Part shown: positions 26,171 through 35,072 of the stretch, one piece after another
How the letters are laid out: the number at the start of each line of letters is the position of its first letter
How positions within the stretch are numbered: position 1 is the first letter of the stretch
DNA from: CALZFJ01 sp964459845
GTDB taxonomy: Bacteria > Bacteroidota > Bacteroidia > Bacteroidales > Muribaculaceae
Length of the DNA stretch: 64,000 nt
Reading direction: 5' to 3'
Assembly: GCA_964459845.1 (NCBI GenBank)
Contig: CAYWOC010000002.1
Coordinates: 108,999 to 172,998 of the forward strand
Program-made: the position numbers and the translations under genes
The notes under the pieces: model-generated
Database searches by the model: none
What the model was told of the DNA's origin: nothing
The model's input: the letters and a program-made list of their open reading frames with translations, nothing else

Positions 26171-27136
26171 TCAATAGATTCTGGTCCTATCAAGATTGGT
26201 GCAATATGTCAGCACGGTGTAGTATCTGCGCTGGCCATTGTAGGCATAATCTATATAATAATCAAGCGTCACATAATTCATATAGTCGTTGCCATACCAT
26301 GCTGCGGTACCCTGCGGCGAACGTGAGTTATAATTGAGCATCACCGGATCTCCATATCTCGCACACAGCATATAATATACGCTATTGTATCTCGACTGGT
26401 TGTCGCCCGATGTCGAATATATGAACTGGGCACTTGTAAGCCCGTCGTTTTTGTAATTAAGATACACATCATCCCATTTGTAGTCGAGCTGATTCACGTC
26501 ACGCAGATATATCGTGTTGTCGTCATATCCATCTATATAATAATGGTTGTCATAAAGATAGTTCAAGCTAACCGATATCCCCGAGTAGAATCTCAAGCCG
26601 AGTACATTATTTATATATTCAACGCGACGACTATGTGCATAATTGGATGGGCGCACGACTGGACGCGGTGCAACGATGGTTCTGGGTCGATATTGGCGCA
26701 CTGGAGGCGGAATCGGCGTGCCAGCCACATAATTCGGACGGGCAATGCCATTCTGTCGCGCGCCCCCGTCATATCTGTTGCGAGGGTCGGGAGTCATCGG
26801 TGTCTGAGGTCGGCGCACACCCGACTGCGGATTTTGTGTCGGGGCAGATATGCCACCGTTTGTTTTTTTGTTGCCGCTATTGTTATTTCTGTTATTGTTA
26901 TATCTGTTGGCATTATTGCTCGCCGAATTGTTCCTATTATTTGGGGCAGCCACACCTTTATTGCCTGTATTTGAATTGCCCCGATTATTACTTGGCTGAG
27001 ATGCGACAGATGCGCTATTGCGGCTGTTTGGCGCAGGTATGCCTCCACGGCTGTTGCTCTGAGCCAACATTGAGCCAAGCCCCATTACCGCCGTGCAAAT
27101 TGCCACAGCCGACATTCTTATCAGTAAATTTCCCAT
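26171..27136 (-). CDS. Secreted Asn/Gly/Arg-rich protein of unknown function
   Basis: Protein of 321 residues that I do not recognise. A signal peptide (MGNLLIRMSAVAICTAVMGLGSMLA) is followed by about 75 residues of low complexity rich in Asn, Ser, Gly and Arg, then a Pro/Arg-rich linker (IPPPVRQYRPRTIVAPRPVVRP). The C-terminal 150 residues form a Tyr-rich globular region (LGLRFYSGISVSLNYLYDNHYYIDGYDDNTIYLRDV) that looks beta-rich and contains two Cys. The layout of flexible linker plus compact domain suggests a periplasmic or surface protein. It has its own terminator and is unlikely to be part of the salvage operon. Confidence 0.65.
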   Translation of the reverse strand: MGNLLIRMSAVAICTAVMGLGSMLAQSNSRGGIPAPNSRNSASVASQPSNNRGNSNTGNKGVAAPNNRNNSASNNANRYNNNRNNNSGNKKTNGGISAPTQNPQSGVRRPQTPMTPDPRNRYDGGARQNGIARPNYVAGTPIPPPVRQYRPRTIVAPRPVVRPSNYAHSRRVEYINNVLGLRFYSGISVSLNYLYDNHYYIDGYDDNTIYLRDVNQLDYKWDDVYLNYKNDGLTSAQFIYSTSGDNQSRYNSVYYMLCARYGDPVMLNYNSRSPQGTAAWYGNDYMNYVTLDYYIDYAYNGQRRYYTVLTYCTNLDRTRIY

Positions 27137-27203
27137 AATATCTCCGTTTAGAAAATTAATACTCGTGTTTCTTGGTTATTAGACAGCCACAAGACAAAAA
27201 GGT

Positions 27204-28040
27204 TTATTTGTCGCTGTGAAATTCCACAAGTCCGGGCATTGAGCAGCGCACGATTTTCTTTATCGACACGCCAAAGTCATTTGCAACCTGCTTCAAAATT
27301 TCAGAATAAATGCACGCTGTAGCTCCCACAAAACATATAGGATACTGCTTATAGTCGTATTGGCTTATATTGCGGCGGAAGAAGCGCATAATCTCGTTAT
27401 ACACCAAGTCATAGACGTATCTATTGTCGAGATGCTCCGACAGGAAGAAAGAATATGTGCTCAGCGAGCGGTTCGGCGACGCGTTGGTATATACCACGTC
27501 CATTATGTCGTCGGCTGTCACGCGGAACTTTTCATAGAATTCTTCGCACAAGTCGGCTGGAGCCAGATTCTTCATGCAGTCGCTGATGAAAATCTTGCCA
27601 AGAGCTGCTCCACTGCCCTCATCGCCCAAGATGAAACCAAGTGAGCGCACATTGCGCTCCACGTCGTGTCCGTTGTAAAGGCAAGAGTTGGAGCCAGTGC
27701 CAATAATGCATGCAAGACCAGGCTCGTTTATAAGTAGTCCACGAGCCGCACCGAGCAAGTCGCTCTCCACGGTGACCGGTGTCTTAAACTGCGCCACAAG
27801 CGATACCTCAACGATTTTCTTTTTCTCGGTGCTCGAACAGCCAGCTCCATAAAAATACACATGCTCCCAGCGACGTTTGAAAAATGCCTCGGGCAATTCC
27901 AAGCGGATACTATGGCTTATCTCCCTCCTCGTCTGGAAAAAGGGATTTAGACCTTCGGTGAATGCATGTTCCAAGATTGCGGAACCCTCGACCAAGGCCC
28001 ATTCAGTTCTCGTAGAACTACTTTCAGCTATAATTTTCAT
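27204..28040 (-). CDS. Second BadF-type sugar kinase with altered phosphate-1 motif
   Basis: Paralogue of the MurK-like kinase at 11450, 278 residues. The middle motifs are kept: CIIGTGSNSCLYNG near residue 112 and LGDEGSGAALGK near 137. The first phosphate-binding motif differs, reading AESSSTRTEW where the paralogue has ADCGSTKIDW, so the usual Asp is Glu and a Gly is Ser. This may lower activity, change the sugar used, or make it a regulatory protein. It has its own promoter at 28114-28145, 74 bp upstream, and is separate from the salvage operon. Confidence 0.78.
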   Translation of the reverse strand: MKIIAESSSTRTEWALVEGSAILEHAFTEGLNPFFQTRREISHSIRLELPEAFFKRRWEHVYFYGAGCSSTEKKKIVEVSLVAQFKTPVTVESDLLGAARGLLINEPGLACIIGTGSNSCLYNGHDVERNVRSLGFILGDEGSGAALGKIFISDCMKNLAPADLCEEFYEKFRVTADDIMDVVYTNASPNRSLSTYSFFLSEHLDNRYVYDLVYNEIMRFFRRNISQYDYKQYPICFVGATACIYSEILKQVANDFGVSIKKIVRCSMPGLVEFHSDK

Positions 28041-28113
28041 TATTAATTGCTATAAATCTGTTGTGTATTATCAAAGAGCTATTTCTTTGGCTGTATTAAA
28101 AGTTTATGTCGTG

Positions 28114-28145
28114 CAAAATTAATGCTTTTATAATATAATTTCAAA
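28114..28145 (-). promoter_or_regulatory. Promoter of the second kinase gene
   Basis: On the minus strand TTTG (28145-28142), 20 bp, then TAATTTTG (28121-28114), an excellent match to the Bacteroidota -33/-7 consensus. Confidence 0.75.
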
Positions 28146-28201
28146 TTTTTTGCACCAAAAAAATTTTTCTTAAAACAGGAATAGAACGGATTTACAACGA
28201 T

Positions 28202-28244
28202 AGCCCATTCTGCTGCTCCCTACAAAGCATATACAGAATGGGCT
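28202..28244. terminator. Hairpin downstream of the efflux operon
   Basis: Perfect 11-bp arms at 28202-28212 and 28234-28244 with a 21-base loop, just past the end of the AraC gene at 28265. No T-run follows on either strand, so its strength is uncertain. Confidence 0.5.
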
Positions 28245-28264
28245 TCTTAACATATATATTTACA

Positions 28265-28795
28265 CTAAAGAGCTACACTGCTCGGCATTGTCTTTCTGAA
28301 TGTCTTAGGAGACATTCCTTTCACCGATTTGAAGTATTTTCCCATGAAAGACAGCGAAGGAAAATCAAGGAGGAAAGCTATTTCTTTAATGCTGTCATCG
28401 CTGTAACGCAACCTGTGTTCTATTTCATCCACCATTTTCTCCCGTATCCAATTCGACGGGGTTCTGTGGCTATAGCTCATGACAATCTTTGATAAGTACT
28501 TTGGCGTGACGCATAATTGCTCTGCATAGTATCTGACGCTACGCTTTACCGGTCGTACATTAAACAATAAATCAAGGAAACGCTCATACAGTATTTTACT
28601 TCGTGGCTCTTGTACCGCAAATTCCGCATTACAATGATCGATTCTCACAGATATTATCCTATCTCTCGACAACACCGCAATAACATCCGCCAAATCTTTC
28701 GCATCAATGCTCAACTTGGATGTCATTTCATGGAATGTCACACTATATGAATTCTTCTTGATGAAATCTAATATTTTTTCTTTATCCTGCATCAC
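28265..28795 (-). CDS. AraC family regulator at the end of the efflux operon
   Basis: Transcription regulator of 176 residues. The N-terminal part (KEKILDFIKKNSYSVTFHEMTSKLSIDAKDLADVI) resembles a small winged helix. The C-terminal half is a double helix-turn-helix AraC domain: YYAEQLCVTPKYLSKIVMSYSHRTPSNWI followed by SIKEIAFLLDFPSLSFMGKYFKSVKGMSPKTFR. It lies 3 bp after the last permease gene and is probably co-transcribed with the pump, so it may control the operon or related genes. No cupin sensor domain is present, so the signal is unknown. Confidence 0.82.
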   Translation of the reverse strand: MMQDKEKILDFIKKNSYSVTFHEMTSKLSIDAKDLADVIAVLSRDRIISVRIDHCNAEFAVQEPRSKILYERFLDLLFNVRPVKRSVRYYAEQLCVTPKYLSKIVMSYSHRTPSNWIREKMVDEIEHRLRYSDDSIKEIAFLLDFPSLSFMGKYFKSVKGMSPKTFRKTMPSSVAL

Positions 28796-28798
28796 AAT

Positions 28799-29914
28799 CT
28801 AACTGTTTTTTTTATAACTTATAATCGCAAATGTCCACACCACTGCGGCATAAGCCGCCAAAGCAAGAAACTGCTCTTTCAAATCAAGCAGAGTACTGCC
28901 TTTAAGGTATAGCGACCGCATTGCTTCTATGAAATACCTCAAAGGATTTATCCTTGTTATTGCCTTTGCCCACTCTGGCATACTGGTGACCGGTGTAATC
29001 AATCCGCTCAGCAATATAAAGACCACCAAGAAAAAGAACATCACCAATGCCGCCTGCTGCGTCGTGTCGGAATAATTGGACACTATCAGCCCTAAACAGG
29101 AAACGACAAGTATAAACATTGTGGCAAAAAGGAATATGACAGCCACATTGCCCACAGGCACCATGCCATAAATTCCCCTTGCGAGCAACATCGAATAAAC
29201 GAGAATAAACAGCCCCACAACCCAGTAGGGTATCAATTTCGAGAAGATAAAGTCAAAACGCCCCACTGGTGTCACATTGATTTGCTCTATTGTGCCTTTT
29301 TCCTTCTCTCCCACTATGTTCAAGGCCGGCAAGAATCCCACAATCAGCACCAGCAGCATAGACATAAGTCCCGGCACCATAAATGCCTTATAGTCCAACT
29401 TCGCATTGAACATATAGCGGGGTTCGACATCAAAATGAGCCATCTGCACATTCTTTGCCGACGAGCCCAGCTCATCGCGCAGATTCGCAGAAAAATCCAC
29501 AACAATCTGCGACAAATAGGATGTGCCAAGGCCTGCCTTCACGCCATTCACTGCATTGGCTGAAATCATCACGTGGCTAACTCCCTCACGCACAAGGTTG
29601 CGTTCAAAATCGGGTTCTATCTCTATTATAAAATCGGCGTTCCCGGCTTCCATCGTGTGCAGACCTTGCATATATGACGACGGAGCATCTGTGAGGGTAA
29701 AATATGCCGATGACGACAACTTCTGCACCATGCGTGCCGACCATGTGCTGTGGTCGTTGTCAATCACTGCGATTTTCAAGTTTTTAACTTCTTGCGTAGC
29801 CGCTCTCGGCATAACGTTTATCATACCTATTGGCAGCAATATGAATACTATCGGCAGTATGATATTGCGCATCATCTGCTTAAATTCTTTCTCTATCAGA
29901 AATTTAATTACCAT
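28799..29914 (-). CDS. ABC-2 type permease (YbhR/YhhJ-like), second subunit
   Basis: Inner-membrane permease of 371 residues. One N-terminal helix, a large periplasmic domain of about 150 residues (IDNDHSTWSARMVQKLSSSAYFTLTD), and five C-terminal helices after GEKEKGTIEQINVTP form the standard exporter fold. It pairs with the permease at 29924, which has the same length, to make a heterodimeric channel for the two ATPases upstream. The pump with HlyD and TolC partners is like YbhGFSR, which exports drugs or cations from the cell. Confidence 0.87.
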   Translation of the reverse strand: MVIKFLIEKEFKQMMRNIILPIVFILLPIGMINVMPRAATQEVKNLKIAVIDNDHSTWSARMVQKLSSSAYFTLTDAPSSYMQGLHTMEAGNADFIIEIEPDFERNLVREGVSHVMISANAVNGVKAGLGTSYLSQIVVDFSANLRDELGSSAKNVQMAHFDVEPRYMFNAKLDYKAFMVPGLMSMLLVLIVGFLPALNIVGEKEKGTIEQINVTPVGRFDFIFSKLIPYWVVGLFILVYSMLLARGIYGMVPVGNVAVIFLFATMFILVVSCLGLIVSNYSDTTQQAALVMFFFLVVFILLSGLITPVTSMPEWAKAITRINPLRYFIEAMRSLYLKGSTLLDLKEQFLALAAYAAVVWTFAIISYKKNS

Positions 29915-29923
29915 AACGTCTAT

Positions 29924-31039
29924 TTATAAACGGGTTTTGAACATTTTCCAAGACACGACCAGCAGCACCAGTGCCATAAAAGCAAGGACTGCTGTTCCGT
30001 GTAACACATAGCGCACTTCCACCCCTTGAATCATCAGTCTTCGGGCTATATCCACATACCATCGGGCTGGGACAATCGTCGAAACACGCTGCAATGCCTC
30101 GGGCATACTCTCTATCGGGAAAGCAAGTCCTGAAAGATACACCGTAGGCACTATAAGCAGCAACGACAGCAGCATAGCGGCAAGCTGGCTGTTCACACAA
30201 GTGGAAATAAACAGCCCAAGCAGCAGCGACACAAGGATATAGAGCATAGTGATAGCGACAAATCCCACGACACTTCCGGCTATCGGAATATGCAGCAACT
30301 GTGTGGATAGAATCAATATTGTGGCAAGGTTTACGCACGATATCACAAAATACGGCACCAATTTAGCCAGCACAATCACTATAGGCGGCAGTGGCGATGC
30401 CAAAAGTATTTCCATAGTGCCGGTCTCTTTTTCTTTAACGATGGCGATACTGGTCATCATGGCACATATCAGCAGCAAAATCAAGCCTATGACACCAGGC
30501 ACAAAGTTATATTCACTCTTGCTCTGCGGATTGTACAGAAACCTTGTGACTGGTTCAATCTGGAATGACGATGCCCCTACCGTCTCGGCGTTTTGCCTTG
30601 CCATGTCCCGCATACAAGATGCCAGCACTTGCTGCATATATCCCATTCGCACCGACGCTTGATTAGGCTCGCTGCCGTCAGTGAGCAACTGCACCTTGGC
30701 AAGCCCGGTTTTTCTCAGCTCTGAGGCAAAATCTTGACTGAACACTACCACAATATCCGCTTTGTTGCCAAGAAACACACGCTCTATGTCTTCATTCTTG
30801 TTGAGGTCGCCCACAATAGTGAAATATCTATTATGCGATATGCGTTCCACTATCTGTTCGGTGACATTATCCTTGGAATAATCAAGTATCGCCACTCGTG
30901 AATTCTTAACCTCAGTGGTAATGGCAAACCCGAACAGGACTATCATCACAATGGGCATTACCACAAGTATAAGCATTGTTCGCTTGTCGCGGATTATGTG
31001 GCGAAACTCTTTGGTTACAAAAACTACAAACTGTCTCAT
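29924..31039 (-). CDS. ABC-2 type permease (YbhS/YhhJ-like), first subunit
   Basis: Permease of 371 residues with the same fold as its neighbour: an N-terminal helix after RDKRTMLILVVMPIVMIVLFG, a periplasmic domain (AILDYSKDNVTEQIVERIS), and C-terminal helices after VKEKETGTMEILLASPLPP, the cytoplasmic coupling segment. I placed the start at 31039 (MRQFVVF) because the longer frame to 31108 overlaps the ATPase gene that ends at 31047 and adds a Cys-rich stretch foreign to the family. It forms a pair with the 28799 gene. Confidence 0.87.
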   Translation of the reverse strand: MRQFVVFVTKEFRHIIRDKRTMLILVVMPIVMIVLFGFAITTEVKNSRVAILDYSKDNVTEQIVERISHNRYFTIVGDLNKNEDIERVFLGNKADIVVVFSQDFASELRKTGLAKVQLLTDGSEPNQASVRMGYMQQVLASCMRDMARQNAETVGASSFQIEPVTRFLYNPQSKSEYNFVPGVIGLILLLICAMMTSIAIVKEKETGTMEILLASPLPPIVIVLAKLVPYFVISCVNLATILILSTQLLHIPIAGSVVGFVAITMLYILVSLLLGLFISTCVNSQLAAMLLSLLLIVPTVYLSGLAFPIESMPEALQRVSTIVPARWYVDIARRLMIQGVEVRYVLHGTAVLAFMALVLLVVSWKMFKTRL

Positions 31040-31046
31040 CTTTATC

Positions 31047-31790
31047 TTAGTTTCTTTTTGCCTTGCGTGCAAGTTGTAAAAACACATCATACATCGTCGC
31101 CACGCCAAACTTACGCTTTAGCTCCCTTGGCGAATCCAATGCCTCGATTTTGCCATCTACCATTATCGACACCCGGTCGCAGTACTCAGCCTCGTCCATA
31201 TAGTGTGTGGTGACAAACACTGTGATTCCGCGATCGGCAGCCTGATAAATAAGCGCCCAAAACTGCCGGCGAGTGACGGGATCGACACCGCCTGTCGGCT
31301 CGTCGAGAAACACAATCTTTGGGTCGTGGAAAATGCTCAGTGAAAAAGCAAGTTTCTGCTTCCACCCGAGCGGCAACGCTTTAACCATAGTGTTTCGCTC
31401 TTTTGCAAATCCCAATTCGGACAACAGTGTATCAGTCTTTTCCTTTATTTTAGCCTTCGGCATACCATATATGCCGCCAAAGAGCTTCAAGTTCTCATAC
31501 ACTGTGAGGTCGTCATAAAGCGAAAATTTCTGGCTCATATAGCCTATATGCTTTTTCACCTGTTCCGCTTCACGATACACATCAAAGCCTGCCACTTTAG
31601 CTGAGCCATCAGTTGGACGGCTCAGTCCGCACAGCATTCGCATAGCCGTGGTTTTCCCTGCGCCATTGGCTCCGAGAAACCCGAATATCTCACCCTCATG
31701 CACCTTGAACGTGATGTGGTTGGTTGCTATGAAGTCGCCAAATTGCTTGGTAAGCCCATCGGCTTCAATCACATATTTATCTTTGTTCAT
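31047..31790 (-). CDS. ABC transporter ATP-binding protein, second ATPase of the efflux pump
   Basis: ATPase of 247 residues. Walker A GANGAGKTTAM lies near residue 40 and Walker B KIVFLDEPTGGVDP near 160, with an H-loop in FVTTHYMDEAEYCD. The signature region reads LPLGWKQKLAFSL instead of LSGGQ, a change also typical of the second half of YbhF-type proteins. I chose the start at 31790 (MNKDKY), 2 bp past the stop of the upstream ATPase gene. It forms a heterodimer with the 31793 protein and powers the two permeases. Confidence 0.88.
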   Translation of the reverse strand: MNKDKYVIEADGLTKQFGDFIATNHITFKVHEGEIFGFLGANGAGKTTAMRMLCGLSRPTDGSAKVAGFDVYREAEQVKKHIGYMSQKFSLYDDLTVYENLKLFGGIYGMPKAKIKEKTDTLLSELGFAKERNTMVKALPLGWKQKLAFSLSIFHDPKIVFLDEPTGGVDPVTRRQFWALIYQAADRGITVFVTTHYMDEAEYCDRVSIMVDGKIEALDSPRELKRKFGVATMYDVFLQLARKAKRN

Positions 31791-31792
31791 CT

Positions 31793-32698
31793 TTACTTCA
31801 TTAATGCCATGAAACAATCCTCAATAGTAGCACCCACAGGTTCTACAATCACATTCCCATGTCCTCGTTCTCGCAGAAATACAGCCAGTCGCTGTTCTGT
31901 CAAATTTTCGCCGACAGTAATATGGAATTTCTCTCCGAAAGAAAAAGCTGTAATCACATCAGGATGCTGGCGCAAGTCGGCGAGCAAGCGATGCATATCG
32001 TCACTCTCCACAGCCCACAGGCGTTCCTTGTATGACGATACGATACCAGCAGGAGTGTCGATACACAGAAACTCTCCGTTCTGTATCAATGCTATGCGGT
32101 CGCATTGCACCGCCTCATCCATATAAGGCGTAGAGACAAGTACCGTAATGCCATGCTCACGCTTCAGCTTCCACAACATCTCCCAAAATTCTTTTCTCGA
32201 CACAGGATCGACTCCAGTAGTAGGCTCGTCGAGAAACAGCACCCGCGGAGCGTGTATGAGTGCGCACGAGAGTGCCAACTTCTGTTTCATTCCTCCCGAC
32301 AGTTTTCCTGCTTTACGACGCTTAAACGGTTCAATCTGCTTGTATATGTCCTCCACAAGATGATAATTCTCCTTTACTGTGGTTCCGAATATTGTGGCAA
32401 AAAAGTTCAGGTTCTCCTCCACCGACATATCTTGATATAGCGAAAATCGCCCTGGCATATAGCCTATACGCTTCCTTATCGCCTTATAGCCAGCCACGAC
32501 ATCCAGCCCATCCACAGTCGCGCTGCCACTGTCGGCGAGCATAAGGGTGGTCAATATGCGGAACAGCGTGGTCTTTCCTGCCCCATCAGGACCTATTATA
32601 CCAAATATCTCACCCTCATCCACATCGAAATCAATCCCTTTAAGTGCTGCCACTTTCTTGTAGCTCTTTTTCAAGCCACTCACTGTTACAATAGCCAT
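31793..32698 (-). CDS. ABC transporter ATP-binding protein, first ATPase of the efflux pump
   Basis: ATPase of 301 residues corresponding to the first half of YbhF. Walker A GPDGAGKTTL is at residues 36-45, the signature LSGGMKQKLALS near 140, Walker B VLFLDEPTTGVDP near 160 and the switch region VSTPYMDEA near 195, where Pro replaces the usual H-loop His. A 60-residue C-terminal tail follows. The Pro change suggests this site may not hydrolyse ATP well while the partner ATPase does, although the partner has an altered signature. It is 7 bp downstream of the HlyD gene. Confidence 0.88.
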   Translation of the reverse strand: MAIVTVSGLKKSYKKVAALKGIDFDVDEGEIFGIIGPDGAGKTTLFRILTTLMLADSGSATVDGLDVVAGYKAIRKRIGYMPGRFSLYQDMSVEENLNFFATIFGTTVKENYHLVEDIYKQIEPFKRRKAGKLSGGMKQKLALSCALIHAPRVLFLDEPTTGVDPVSRKEFWEMLWKLKREHGITVLVSTPYMDEAVQCDRIALIQNGEFLCIDTPAGIVSSYKERLWAVESDDMHRLLADLRQHPDVITAFSFGEKFHITVGENLTEQRLAVFLRERGHGNVIVEPVGATIEDCFMALMK

Positions 32699-32705
32699 AA
32701 CATAA

Positions 32706-33599
32706 TCAGAATTTTACATTCCCATACATTCCGCGCTTTATGCCTCCATCGTTCTTGACAGCGATTTTCACTGCATATACCAGATTGGCACGCTCGTCAC
32801 GTGTCTGTATTGTCTTGGGCGTGAACTCGGCTTTATCTGAAATCCATTCCACAGTCCCTTGGTATGTCCTGCTTTCAGTTTCGCCATAATCGGCATACAC
32901 TGTCACCTTTTGTCCTATCCTTATTGTTGTCAGTTGCGGTGCAGTGACATAGGCGCGCAACTTCATCGATTTCACATCTGCCACCTTGAATAGCGGCTTG
33001 CCGGGTGTGGCATATTCACCTCGCTCAGCATATTTTGCCAAAACCGTTCCACTTATCGGTGAAGTTATTATGGCATTACTTATTTGGTCGTTGGTCTGTG
33101 CCTGCATCGCGCGTATTCCTTCTACTTGGTTGGCAATGCTGCTGTTGTTGCTGCCGAGCTGTTCAAGCGAGGCTGTCAGTTGTCGGTTCAGCACCTCAAT
33201 CTGATAATCTATGTCATCCACTTGCTTTTGTGTAGCAGCATCCGATGCAAGGAGATCCGAAAAACGTTTTTTCTCTTTCTGTAAGTTGGCAATCTGTTGG
33301 CGGAGCGATGCCACTTGGCGGTTCTCGCTGAGTGTTTTGTCTTTTGTGGCAAGCAAATTTGCTGCTAATTGCCGGTTCTTTAACGACAGTTGTGTCGTAT
33401 CAATGCAACCAATCACGTCATTCTGCTTCACAACCTGCCCTTCCTCCACATTGAACACCTGTATTTCACCGGCACCCTTAGCCGACACTATCACTTCTGT
33501 AGTCTCGAATATGCCCGATGCATCGCAATTGCTCTCGGTCGATGTGCATGAAGCCAAGCCAATGGCTATGATTGATGCTAAAATGATATTTGTTCTCAT
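32706..33599 (-). CDS. HlyD family periplasmic adaptor lipoprotein
   Basis: Membrane fusion protein of 297 residues linking the inner-membrane pump to TolC. The lipoprotein signal ends at GLASC with Cys18. The domains follow the usual order: a lipoyl half (FNVEEGQVVKQNDVIGCID), a long coiled-coil hairpin from about residue 75 to 155 (SLRQQIANLQKEKKRFSDLL), the second lipoyl half (ITSPISGTVLAKYAERGEYATPG), and a beta-barrel. It is co-transcribed with TolC upstream and the ATPases downstream, like YbhG/EmrA-type adaptors. Confidence 0.9.
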   Translation of the reverse strand: MRTNIILASIIAIGLASCTSTESNCDASGIFETTEVIVSAKGAGEIQVFNVEEGQVVKQNDVIGCIDTTQLSLKNRQLAANLLATKDKTLSENRQVASLRQQIANLQKEKKRFSDLLASDAATQKQVDDIDYQIEVLNRQLTASLEQLGSNNSSIANQVEGIRAMQAQTNDQISNAIITSPISGTVLAKYAERGEYATPGKPLFKVADVKSMKLRAYVTAPQLTTIRIGQKVTVYADYGETESRTYQGTVEWISDKAEFTPKTIQTRDERANLVYAVKIAVKNDGGIKRGMYGNVKF

Positions 33600-33618
33600 A
33601 ATGTCTATATATATTTTT

Positions 33619-34902
33619 TTACTTGTTTAATGTATATTTCTGGTCGTATATGCTCTTAAGCAGTTCTATCTCATGGGTGGATAATGCAATCTTCGCACTG
33701 TTCTCCTTGTTGATTTCCCGCAGCAAGTTGTTGGTGTCGATTATTCCATGGGCAAGTTTCTCTTCTGCCGACCGTCTCACAGATGTTCGCAGCCTTATGA
33801 TTTCGTCATCCTCAGCCATAATCTTGCTATAACGGTCGATGGCTTCACGGTTCTCGGTTGATTGCAGTCGGTTATTGAACAGAAACACTTCACGAGCATT
33901 CTCTATTTCCGAGCGTGAAACAGCGAGCTTTCGCTTGTCGTTATTGTGCGTATAGAAATTGGATATATTCCAGCCCAGTTTCACACCCACAACTCCATTT
34001 AACGACCAATTATGCGAGAACATATCCTCATACATATTATAGCCCGGATAACCATAATACCCTTGCGCAAACAGACTGATGCGTGGTCTAAGACTTGTGT
34101 CAAGCTGCTTTTCTTTTGCATCGATTGTTCTTATTTGTGCATCGAAGTATTGCAGCTCGGGACGGTCGGTCTGCTCATCGGCAATCACAGCAGCATCTGG
34201 TTTCACCAATTCGGCAGTTATCTGTTTACCTATAAACACTTCAAGCATACGTCGGTAGCCTTCTTTTGCCGATGTGAGTTCTGTGTGTTGCTGATGTGCG
34301 TTCAAATATTCGGCACGGATGGCATCCCTATCGGCATTCATAGCCGTGCCGCCCTTTATCATAGCCTCAACCTTGCGGCAATTGTCGAGCAGCAACTTTT
34401 GCACATCTTCATTCAACCGGATTTTCTCTTGCAGCAACAGTATGCCGAAAAACAGATTGTTCACACGCTCCTTCAGTTGATACAAATCCACATCGTTTTT
34501 TTTCGTCTGCGCATCACATTCAGCCAAAGCGGCTGCTTTTGCTGTTTTGATGCTGCCACCGTCGTAGATGATTTGGCTCACGCTCAGCCCCACCTTATAC
34601 TGGTCTTTCTTGATGCCTTTCACATCATATCCGCTGGTGCTGAGCATTGATTTCAATGCATCTGGCAGAGCTACCACATCGCTTTGCAATGTGGCTTGTG
34701 CTTCGACCGACAGTTGTGGGAGATACCCTTTCGACAAATTGGAAACAGTATAACCCGAAGTCTGATGTATCAGCTCATACCGATTTATCAGCGGATAATT
34801 CCGTGCAGCCAGTTTCTGACATTCATCCAATGTGTATTGAGCGGAAGCTGTCATGACAGATAACACTCCTGCCGCCACAAATAACATTCTTTTTCCTCTC
34901 AT
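33619..34902 (-). CDS. TolC family outer membrane efflux protein
   Basis: Outer-membrane factor of 427 residues. A signal peptide (MRGKRMLFVAAGVLSVMTASA) is followed by two OEP repeats rich in heptads: YTLDECQKLAARNYPLINRYEL and VSQIIYDGGSIKTAKAAALAECD in the first half, and PELQYFDAQIRTIDAKEKQLDTSLRPRISLFAQGYYGYPG in the second. It gives the exit duct of the tripartite pump. As the first gene of the operon it follows the promoter at 34945-34975. Confidence 0.9.
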   Translation of the reverse strand: MRGKRMLFVAAGVLSVMTASAQYTLDECQKLAARNYPLINRYELIHQTSGYTVSNLSKGYLPQLSVEAQATLQSDVVALPDALKSMLSTSGYDVKGIKKDQYKVGLSVSQIIYDGGSIKTAKAAALAECDAQTKKNDVDLYQLKERVNNLFFGILLLQEKIRLNEDVQKLLLDNCRKVEAMIKGGTAMNADRDAIRAEYLNAHQQHTELTSAKEGYRRMLEVFIGKQITAELVKPDAAVIADEQTDRPELQYFDAQIRTIDAKEKQLDTSLRPRISLFAQGYYGYPGYNMYEDMFSHNWSLNGVVGVKLGWNISNFYTHNNDKRKLAVSRSEIENAREVFLFNNRLQSTENREAIDRYSKIMAEDDEIIRLRTSVRRSAEEKLAHGIIDTNNLLREINKENSAKIALSTHEIELLKSIYDQKYTLNK

Positions 34903-34944
34903 AACCTATTAACATTTTAGTTTTTATATTTCTTTTTTCGGGAG

Positions 34945-34975
34945 CAAAGTTATAGCCATTATCGTGTCAAAACAA
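34945..34975 (-). promoter_or_regulatory. Promoter of the TolC-HlyD-ABC efflux operon
   Basis: On the minus strand TTG (34975-34973), 20 bp, then TAACTTTG (34952-34945). It is 42 bp upstream of the TolC start and back to back with the AraC promoter at 35037. Confidence 0.7.
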
Positions 34976-35036
34976 GGTCTATAATATGCCTTTTGTGAGC
35001 AAAATCAATCATCATCCGTCATTTAACGCAAATATA

Positions 35037-35068
35037 TTTGGCATTAATGGGTTAATATCCTACTTTTG
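35037..35068 (+). promoter_or_regulatory. Promoter of the divergent AraC gene, implying a leaderless start
   Basis: TTTG at 35037-35040, exactly 20 bp, then TACTTTTG at 35061-35068, a textbook match. Transcription should begin about 5-8 bases later, almost on the ATG at 35073, which decides that start. Confidence 0.75.
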
Positions 35069-35072
35069 TGTC

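Noticed and set aside
26543..27138. Two long plus-strand frames opposite the Asn-rich protein
   Set aside because: They arise from the repetitive codons of the opposite strand and show no domain.
31040..31108. 23-residue N-terminal extension of the first permease
   Set aside because: It overlaps the upstream ATPase gene and is Cys-rich, unlike its family.
34986..35072. 29-residue N-terminal extension of the AraC regulator
   Set aside because: It would contain a perfect -33/-7 promoter and does not resemble the family N-terminus.
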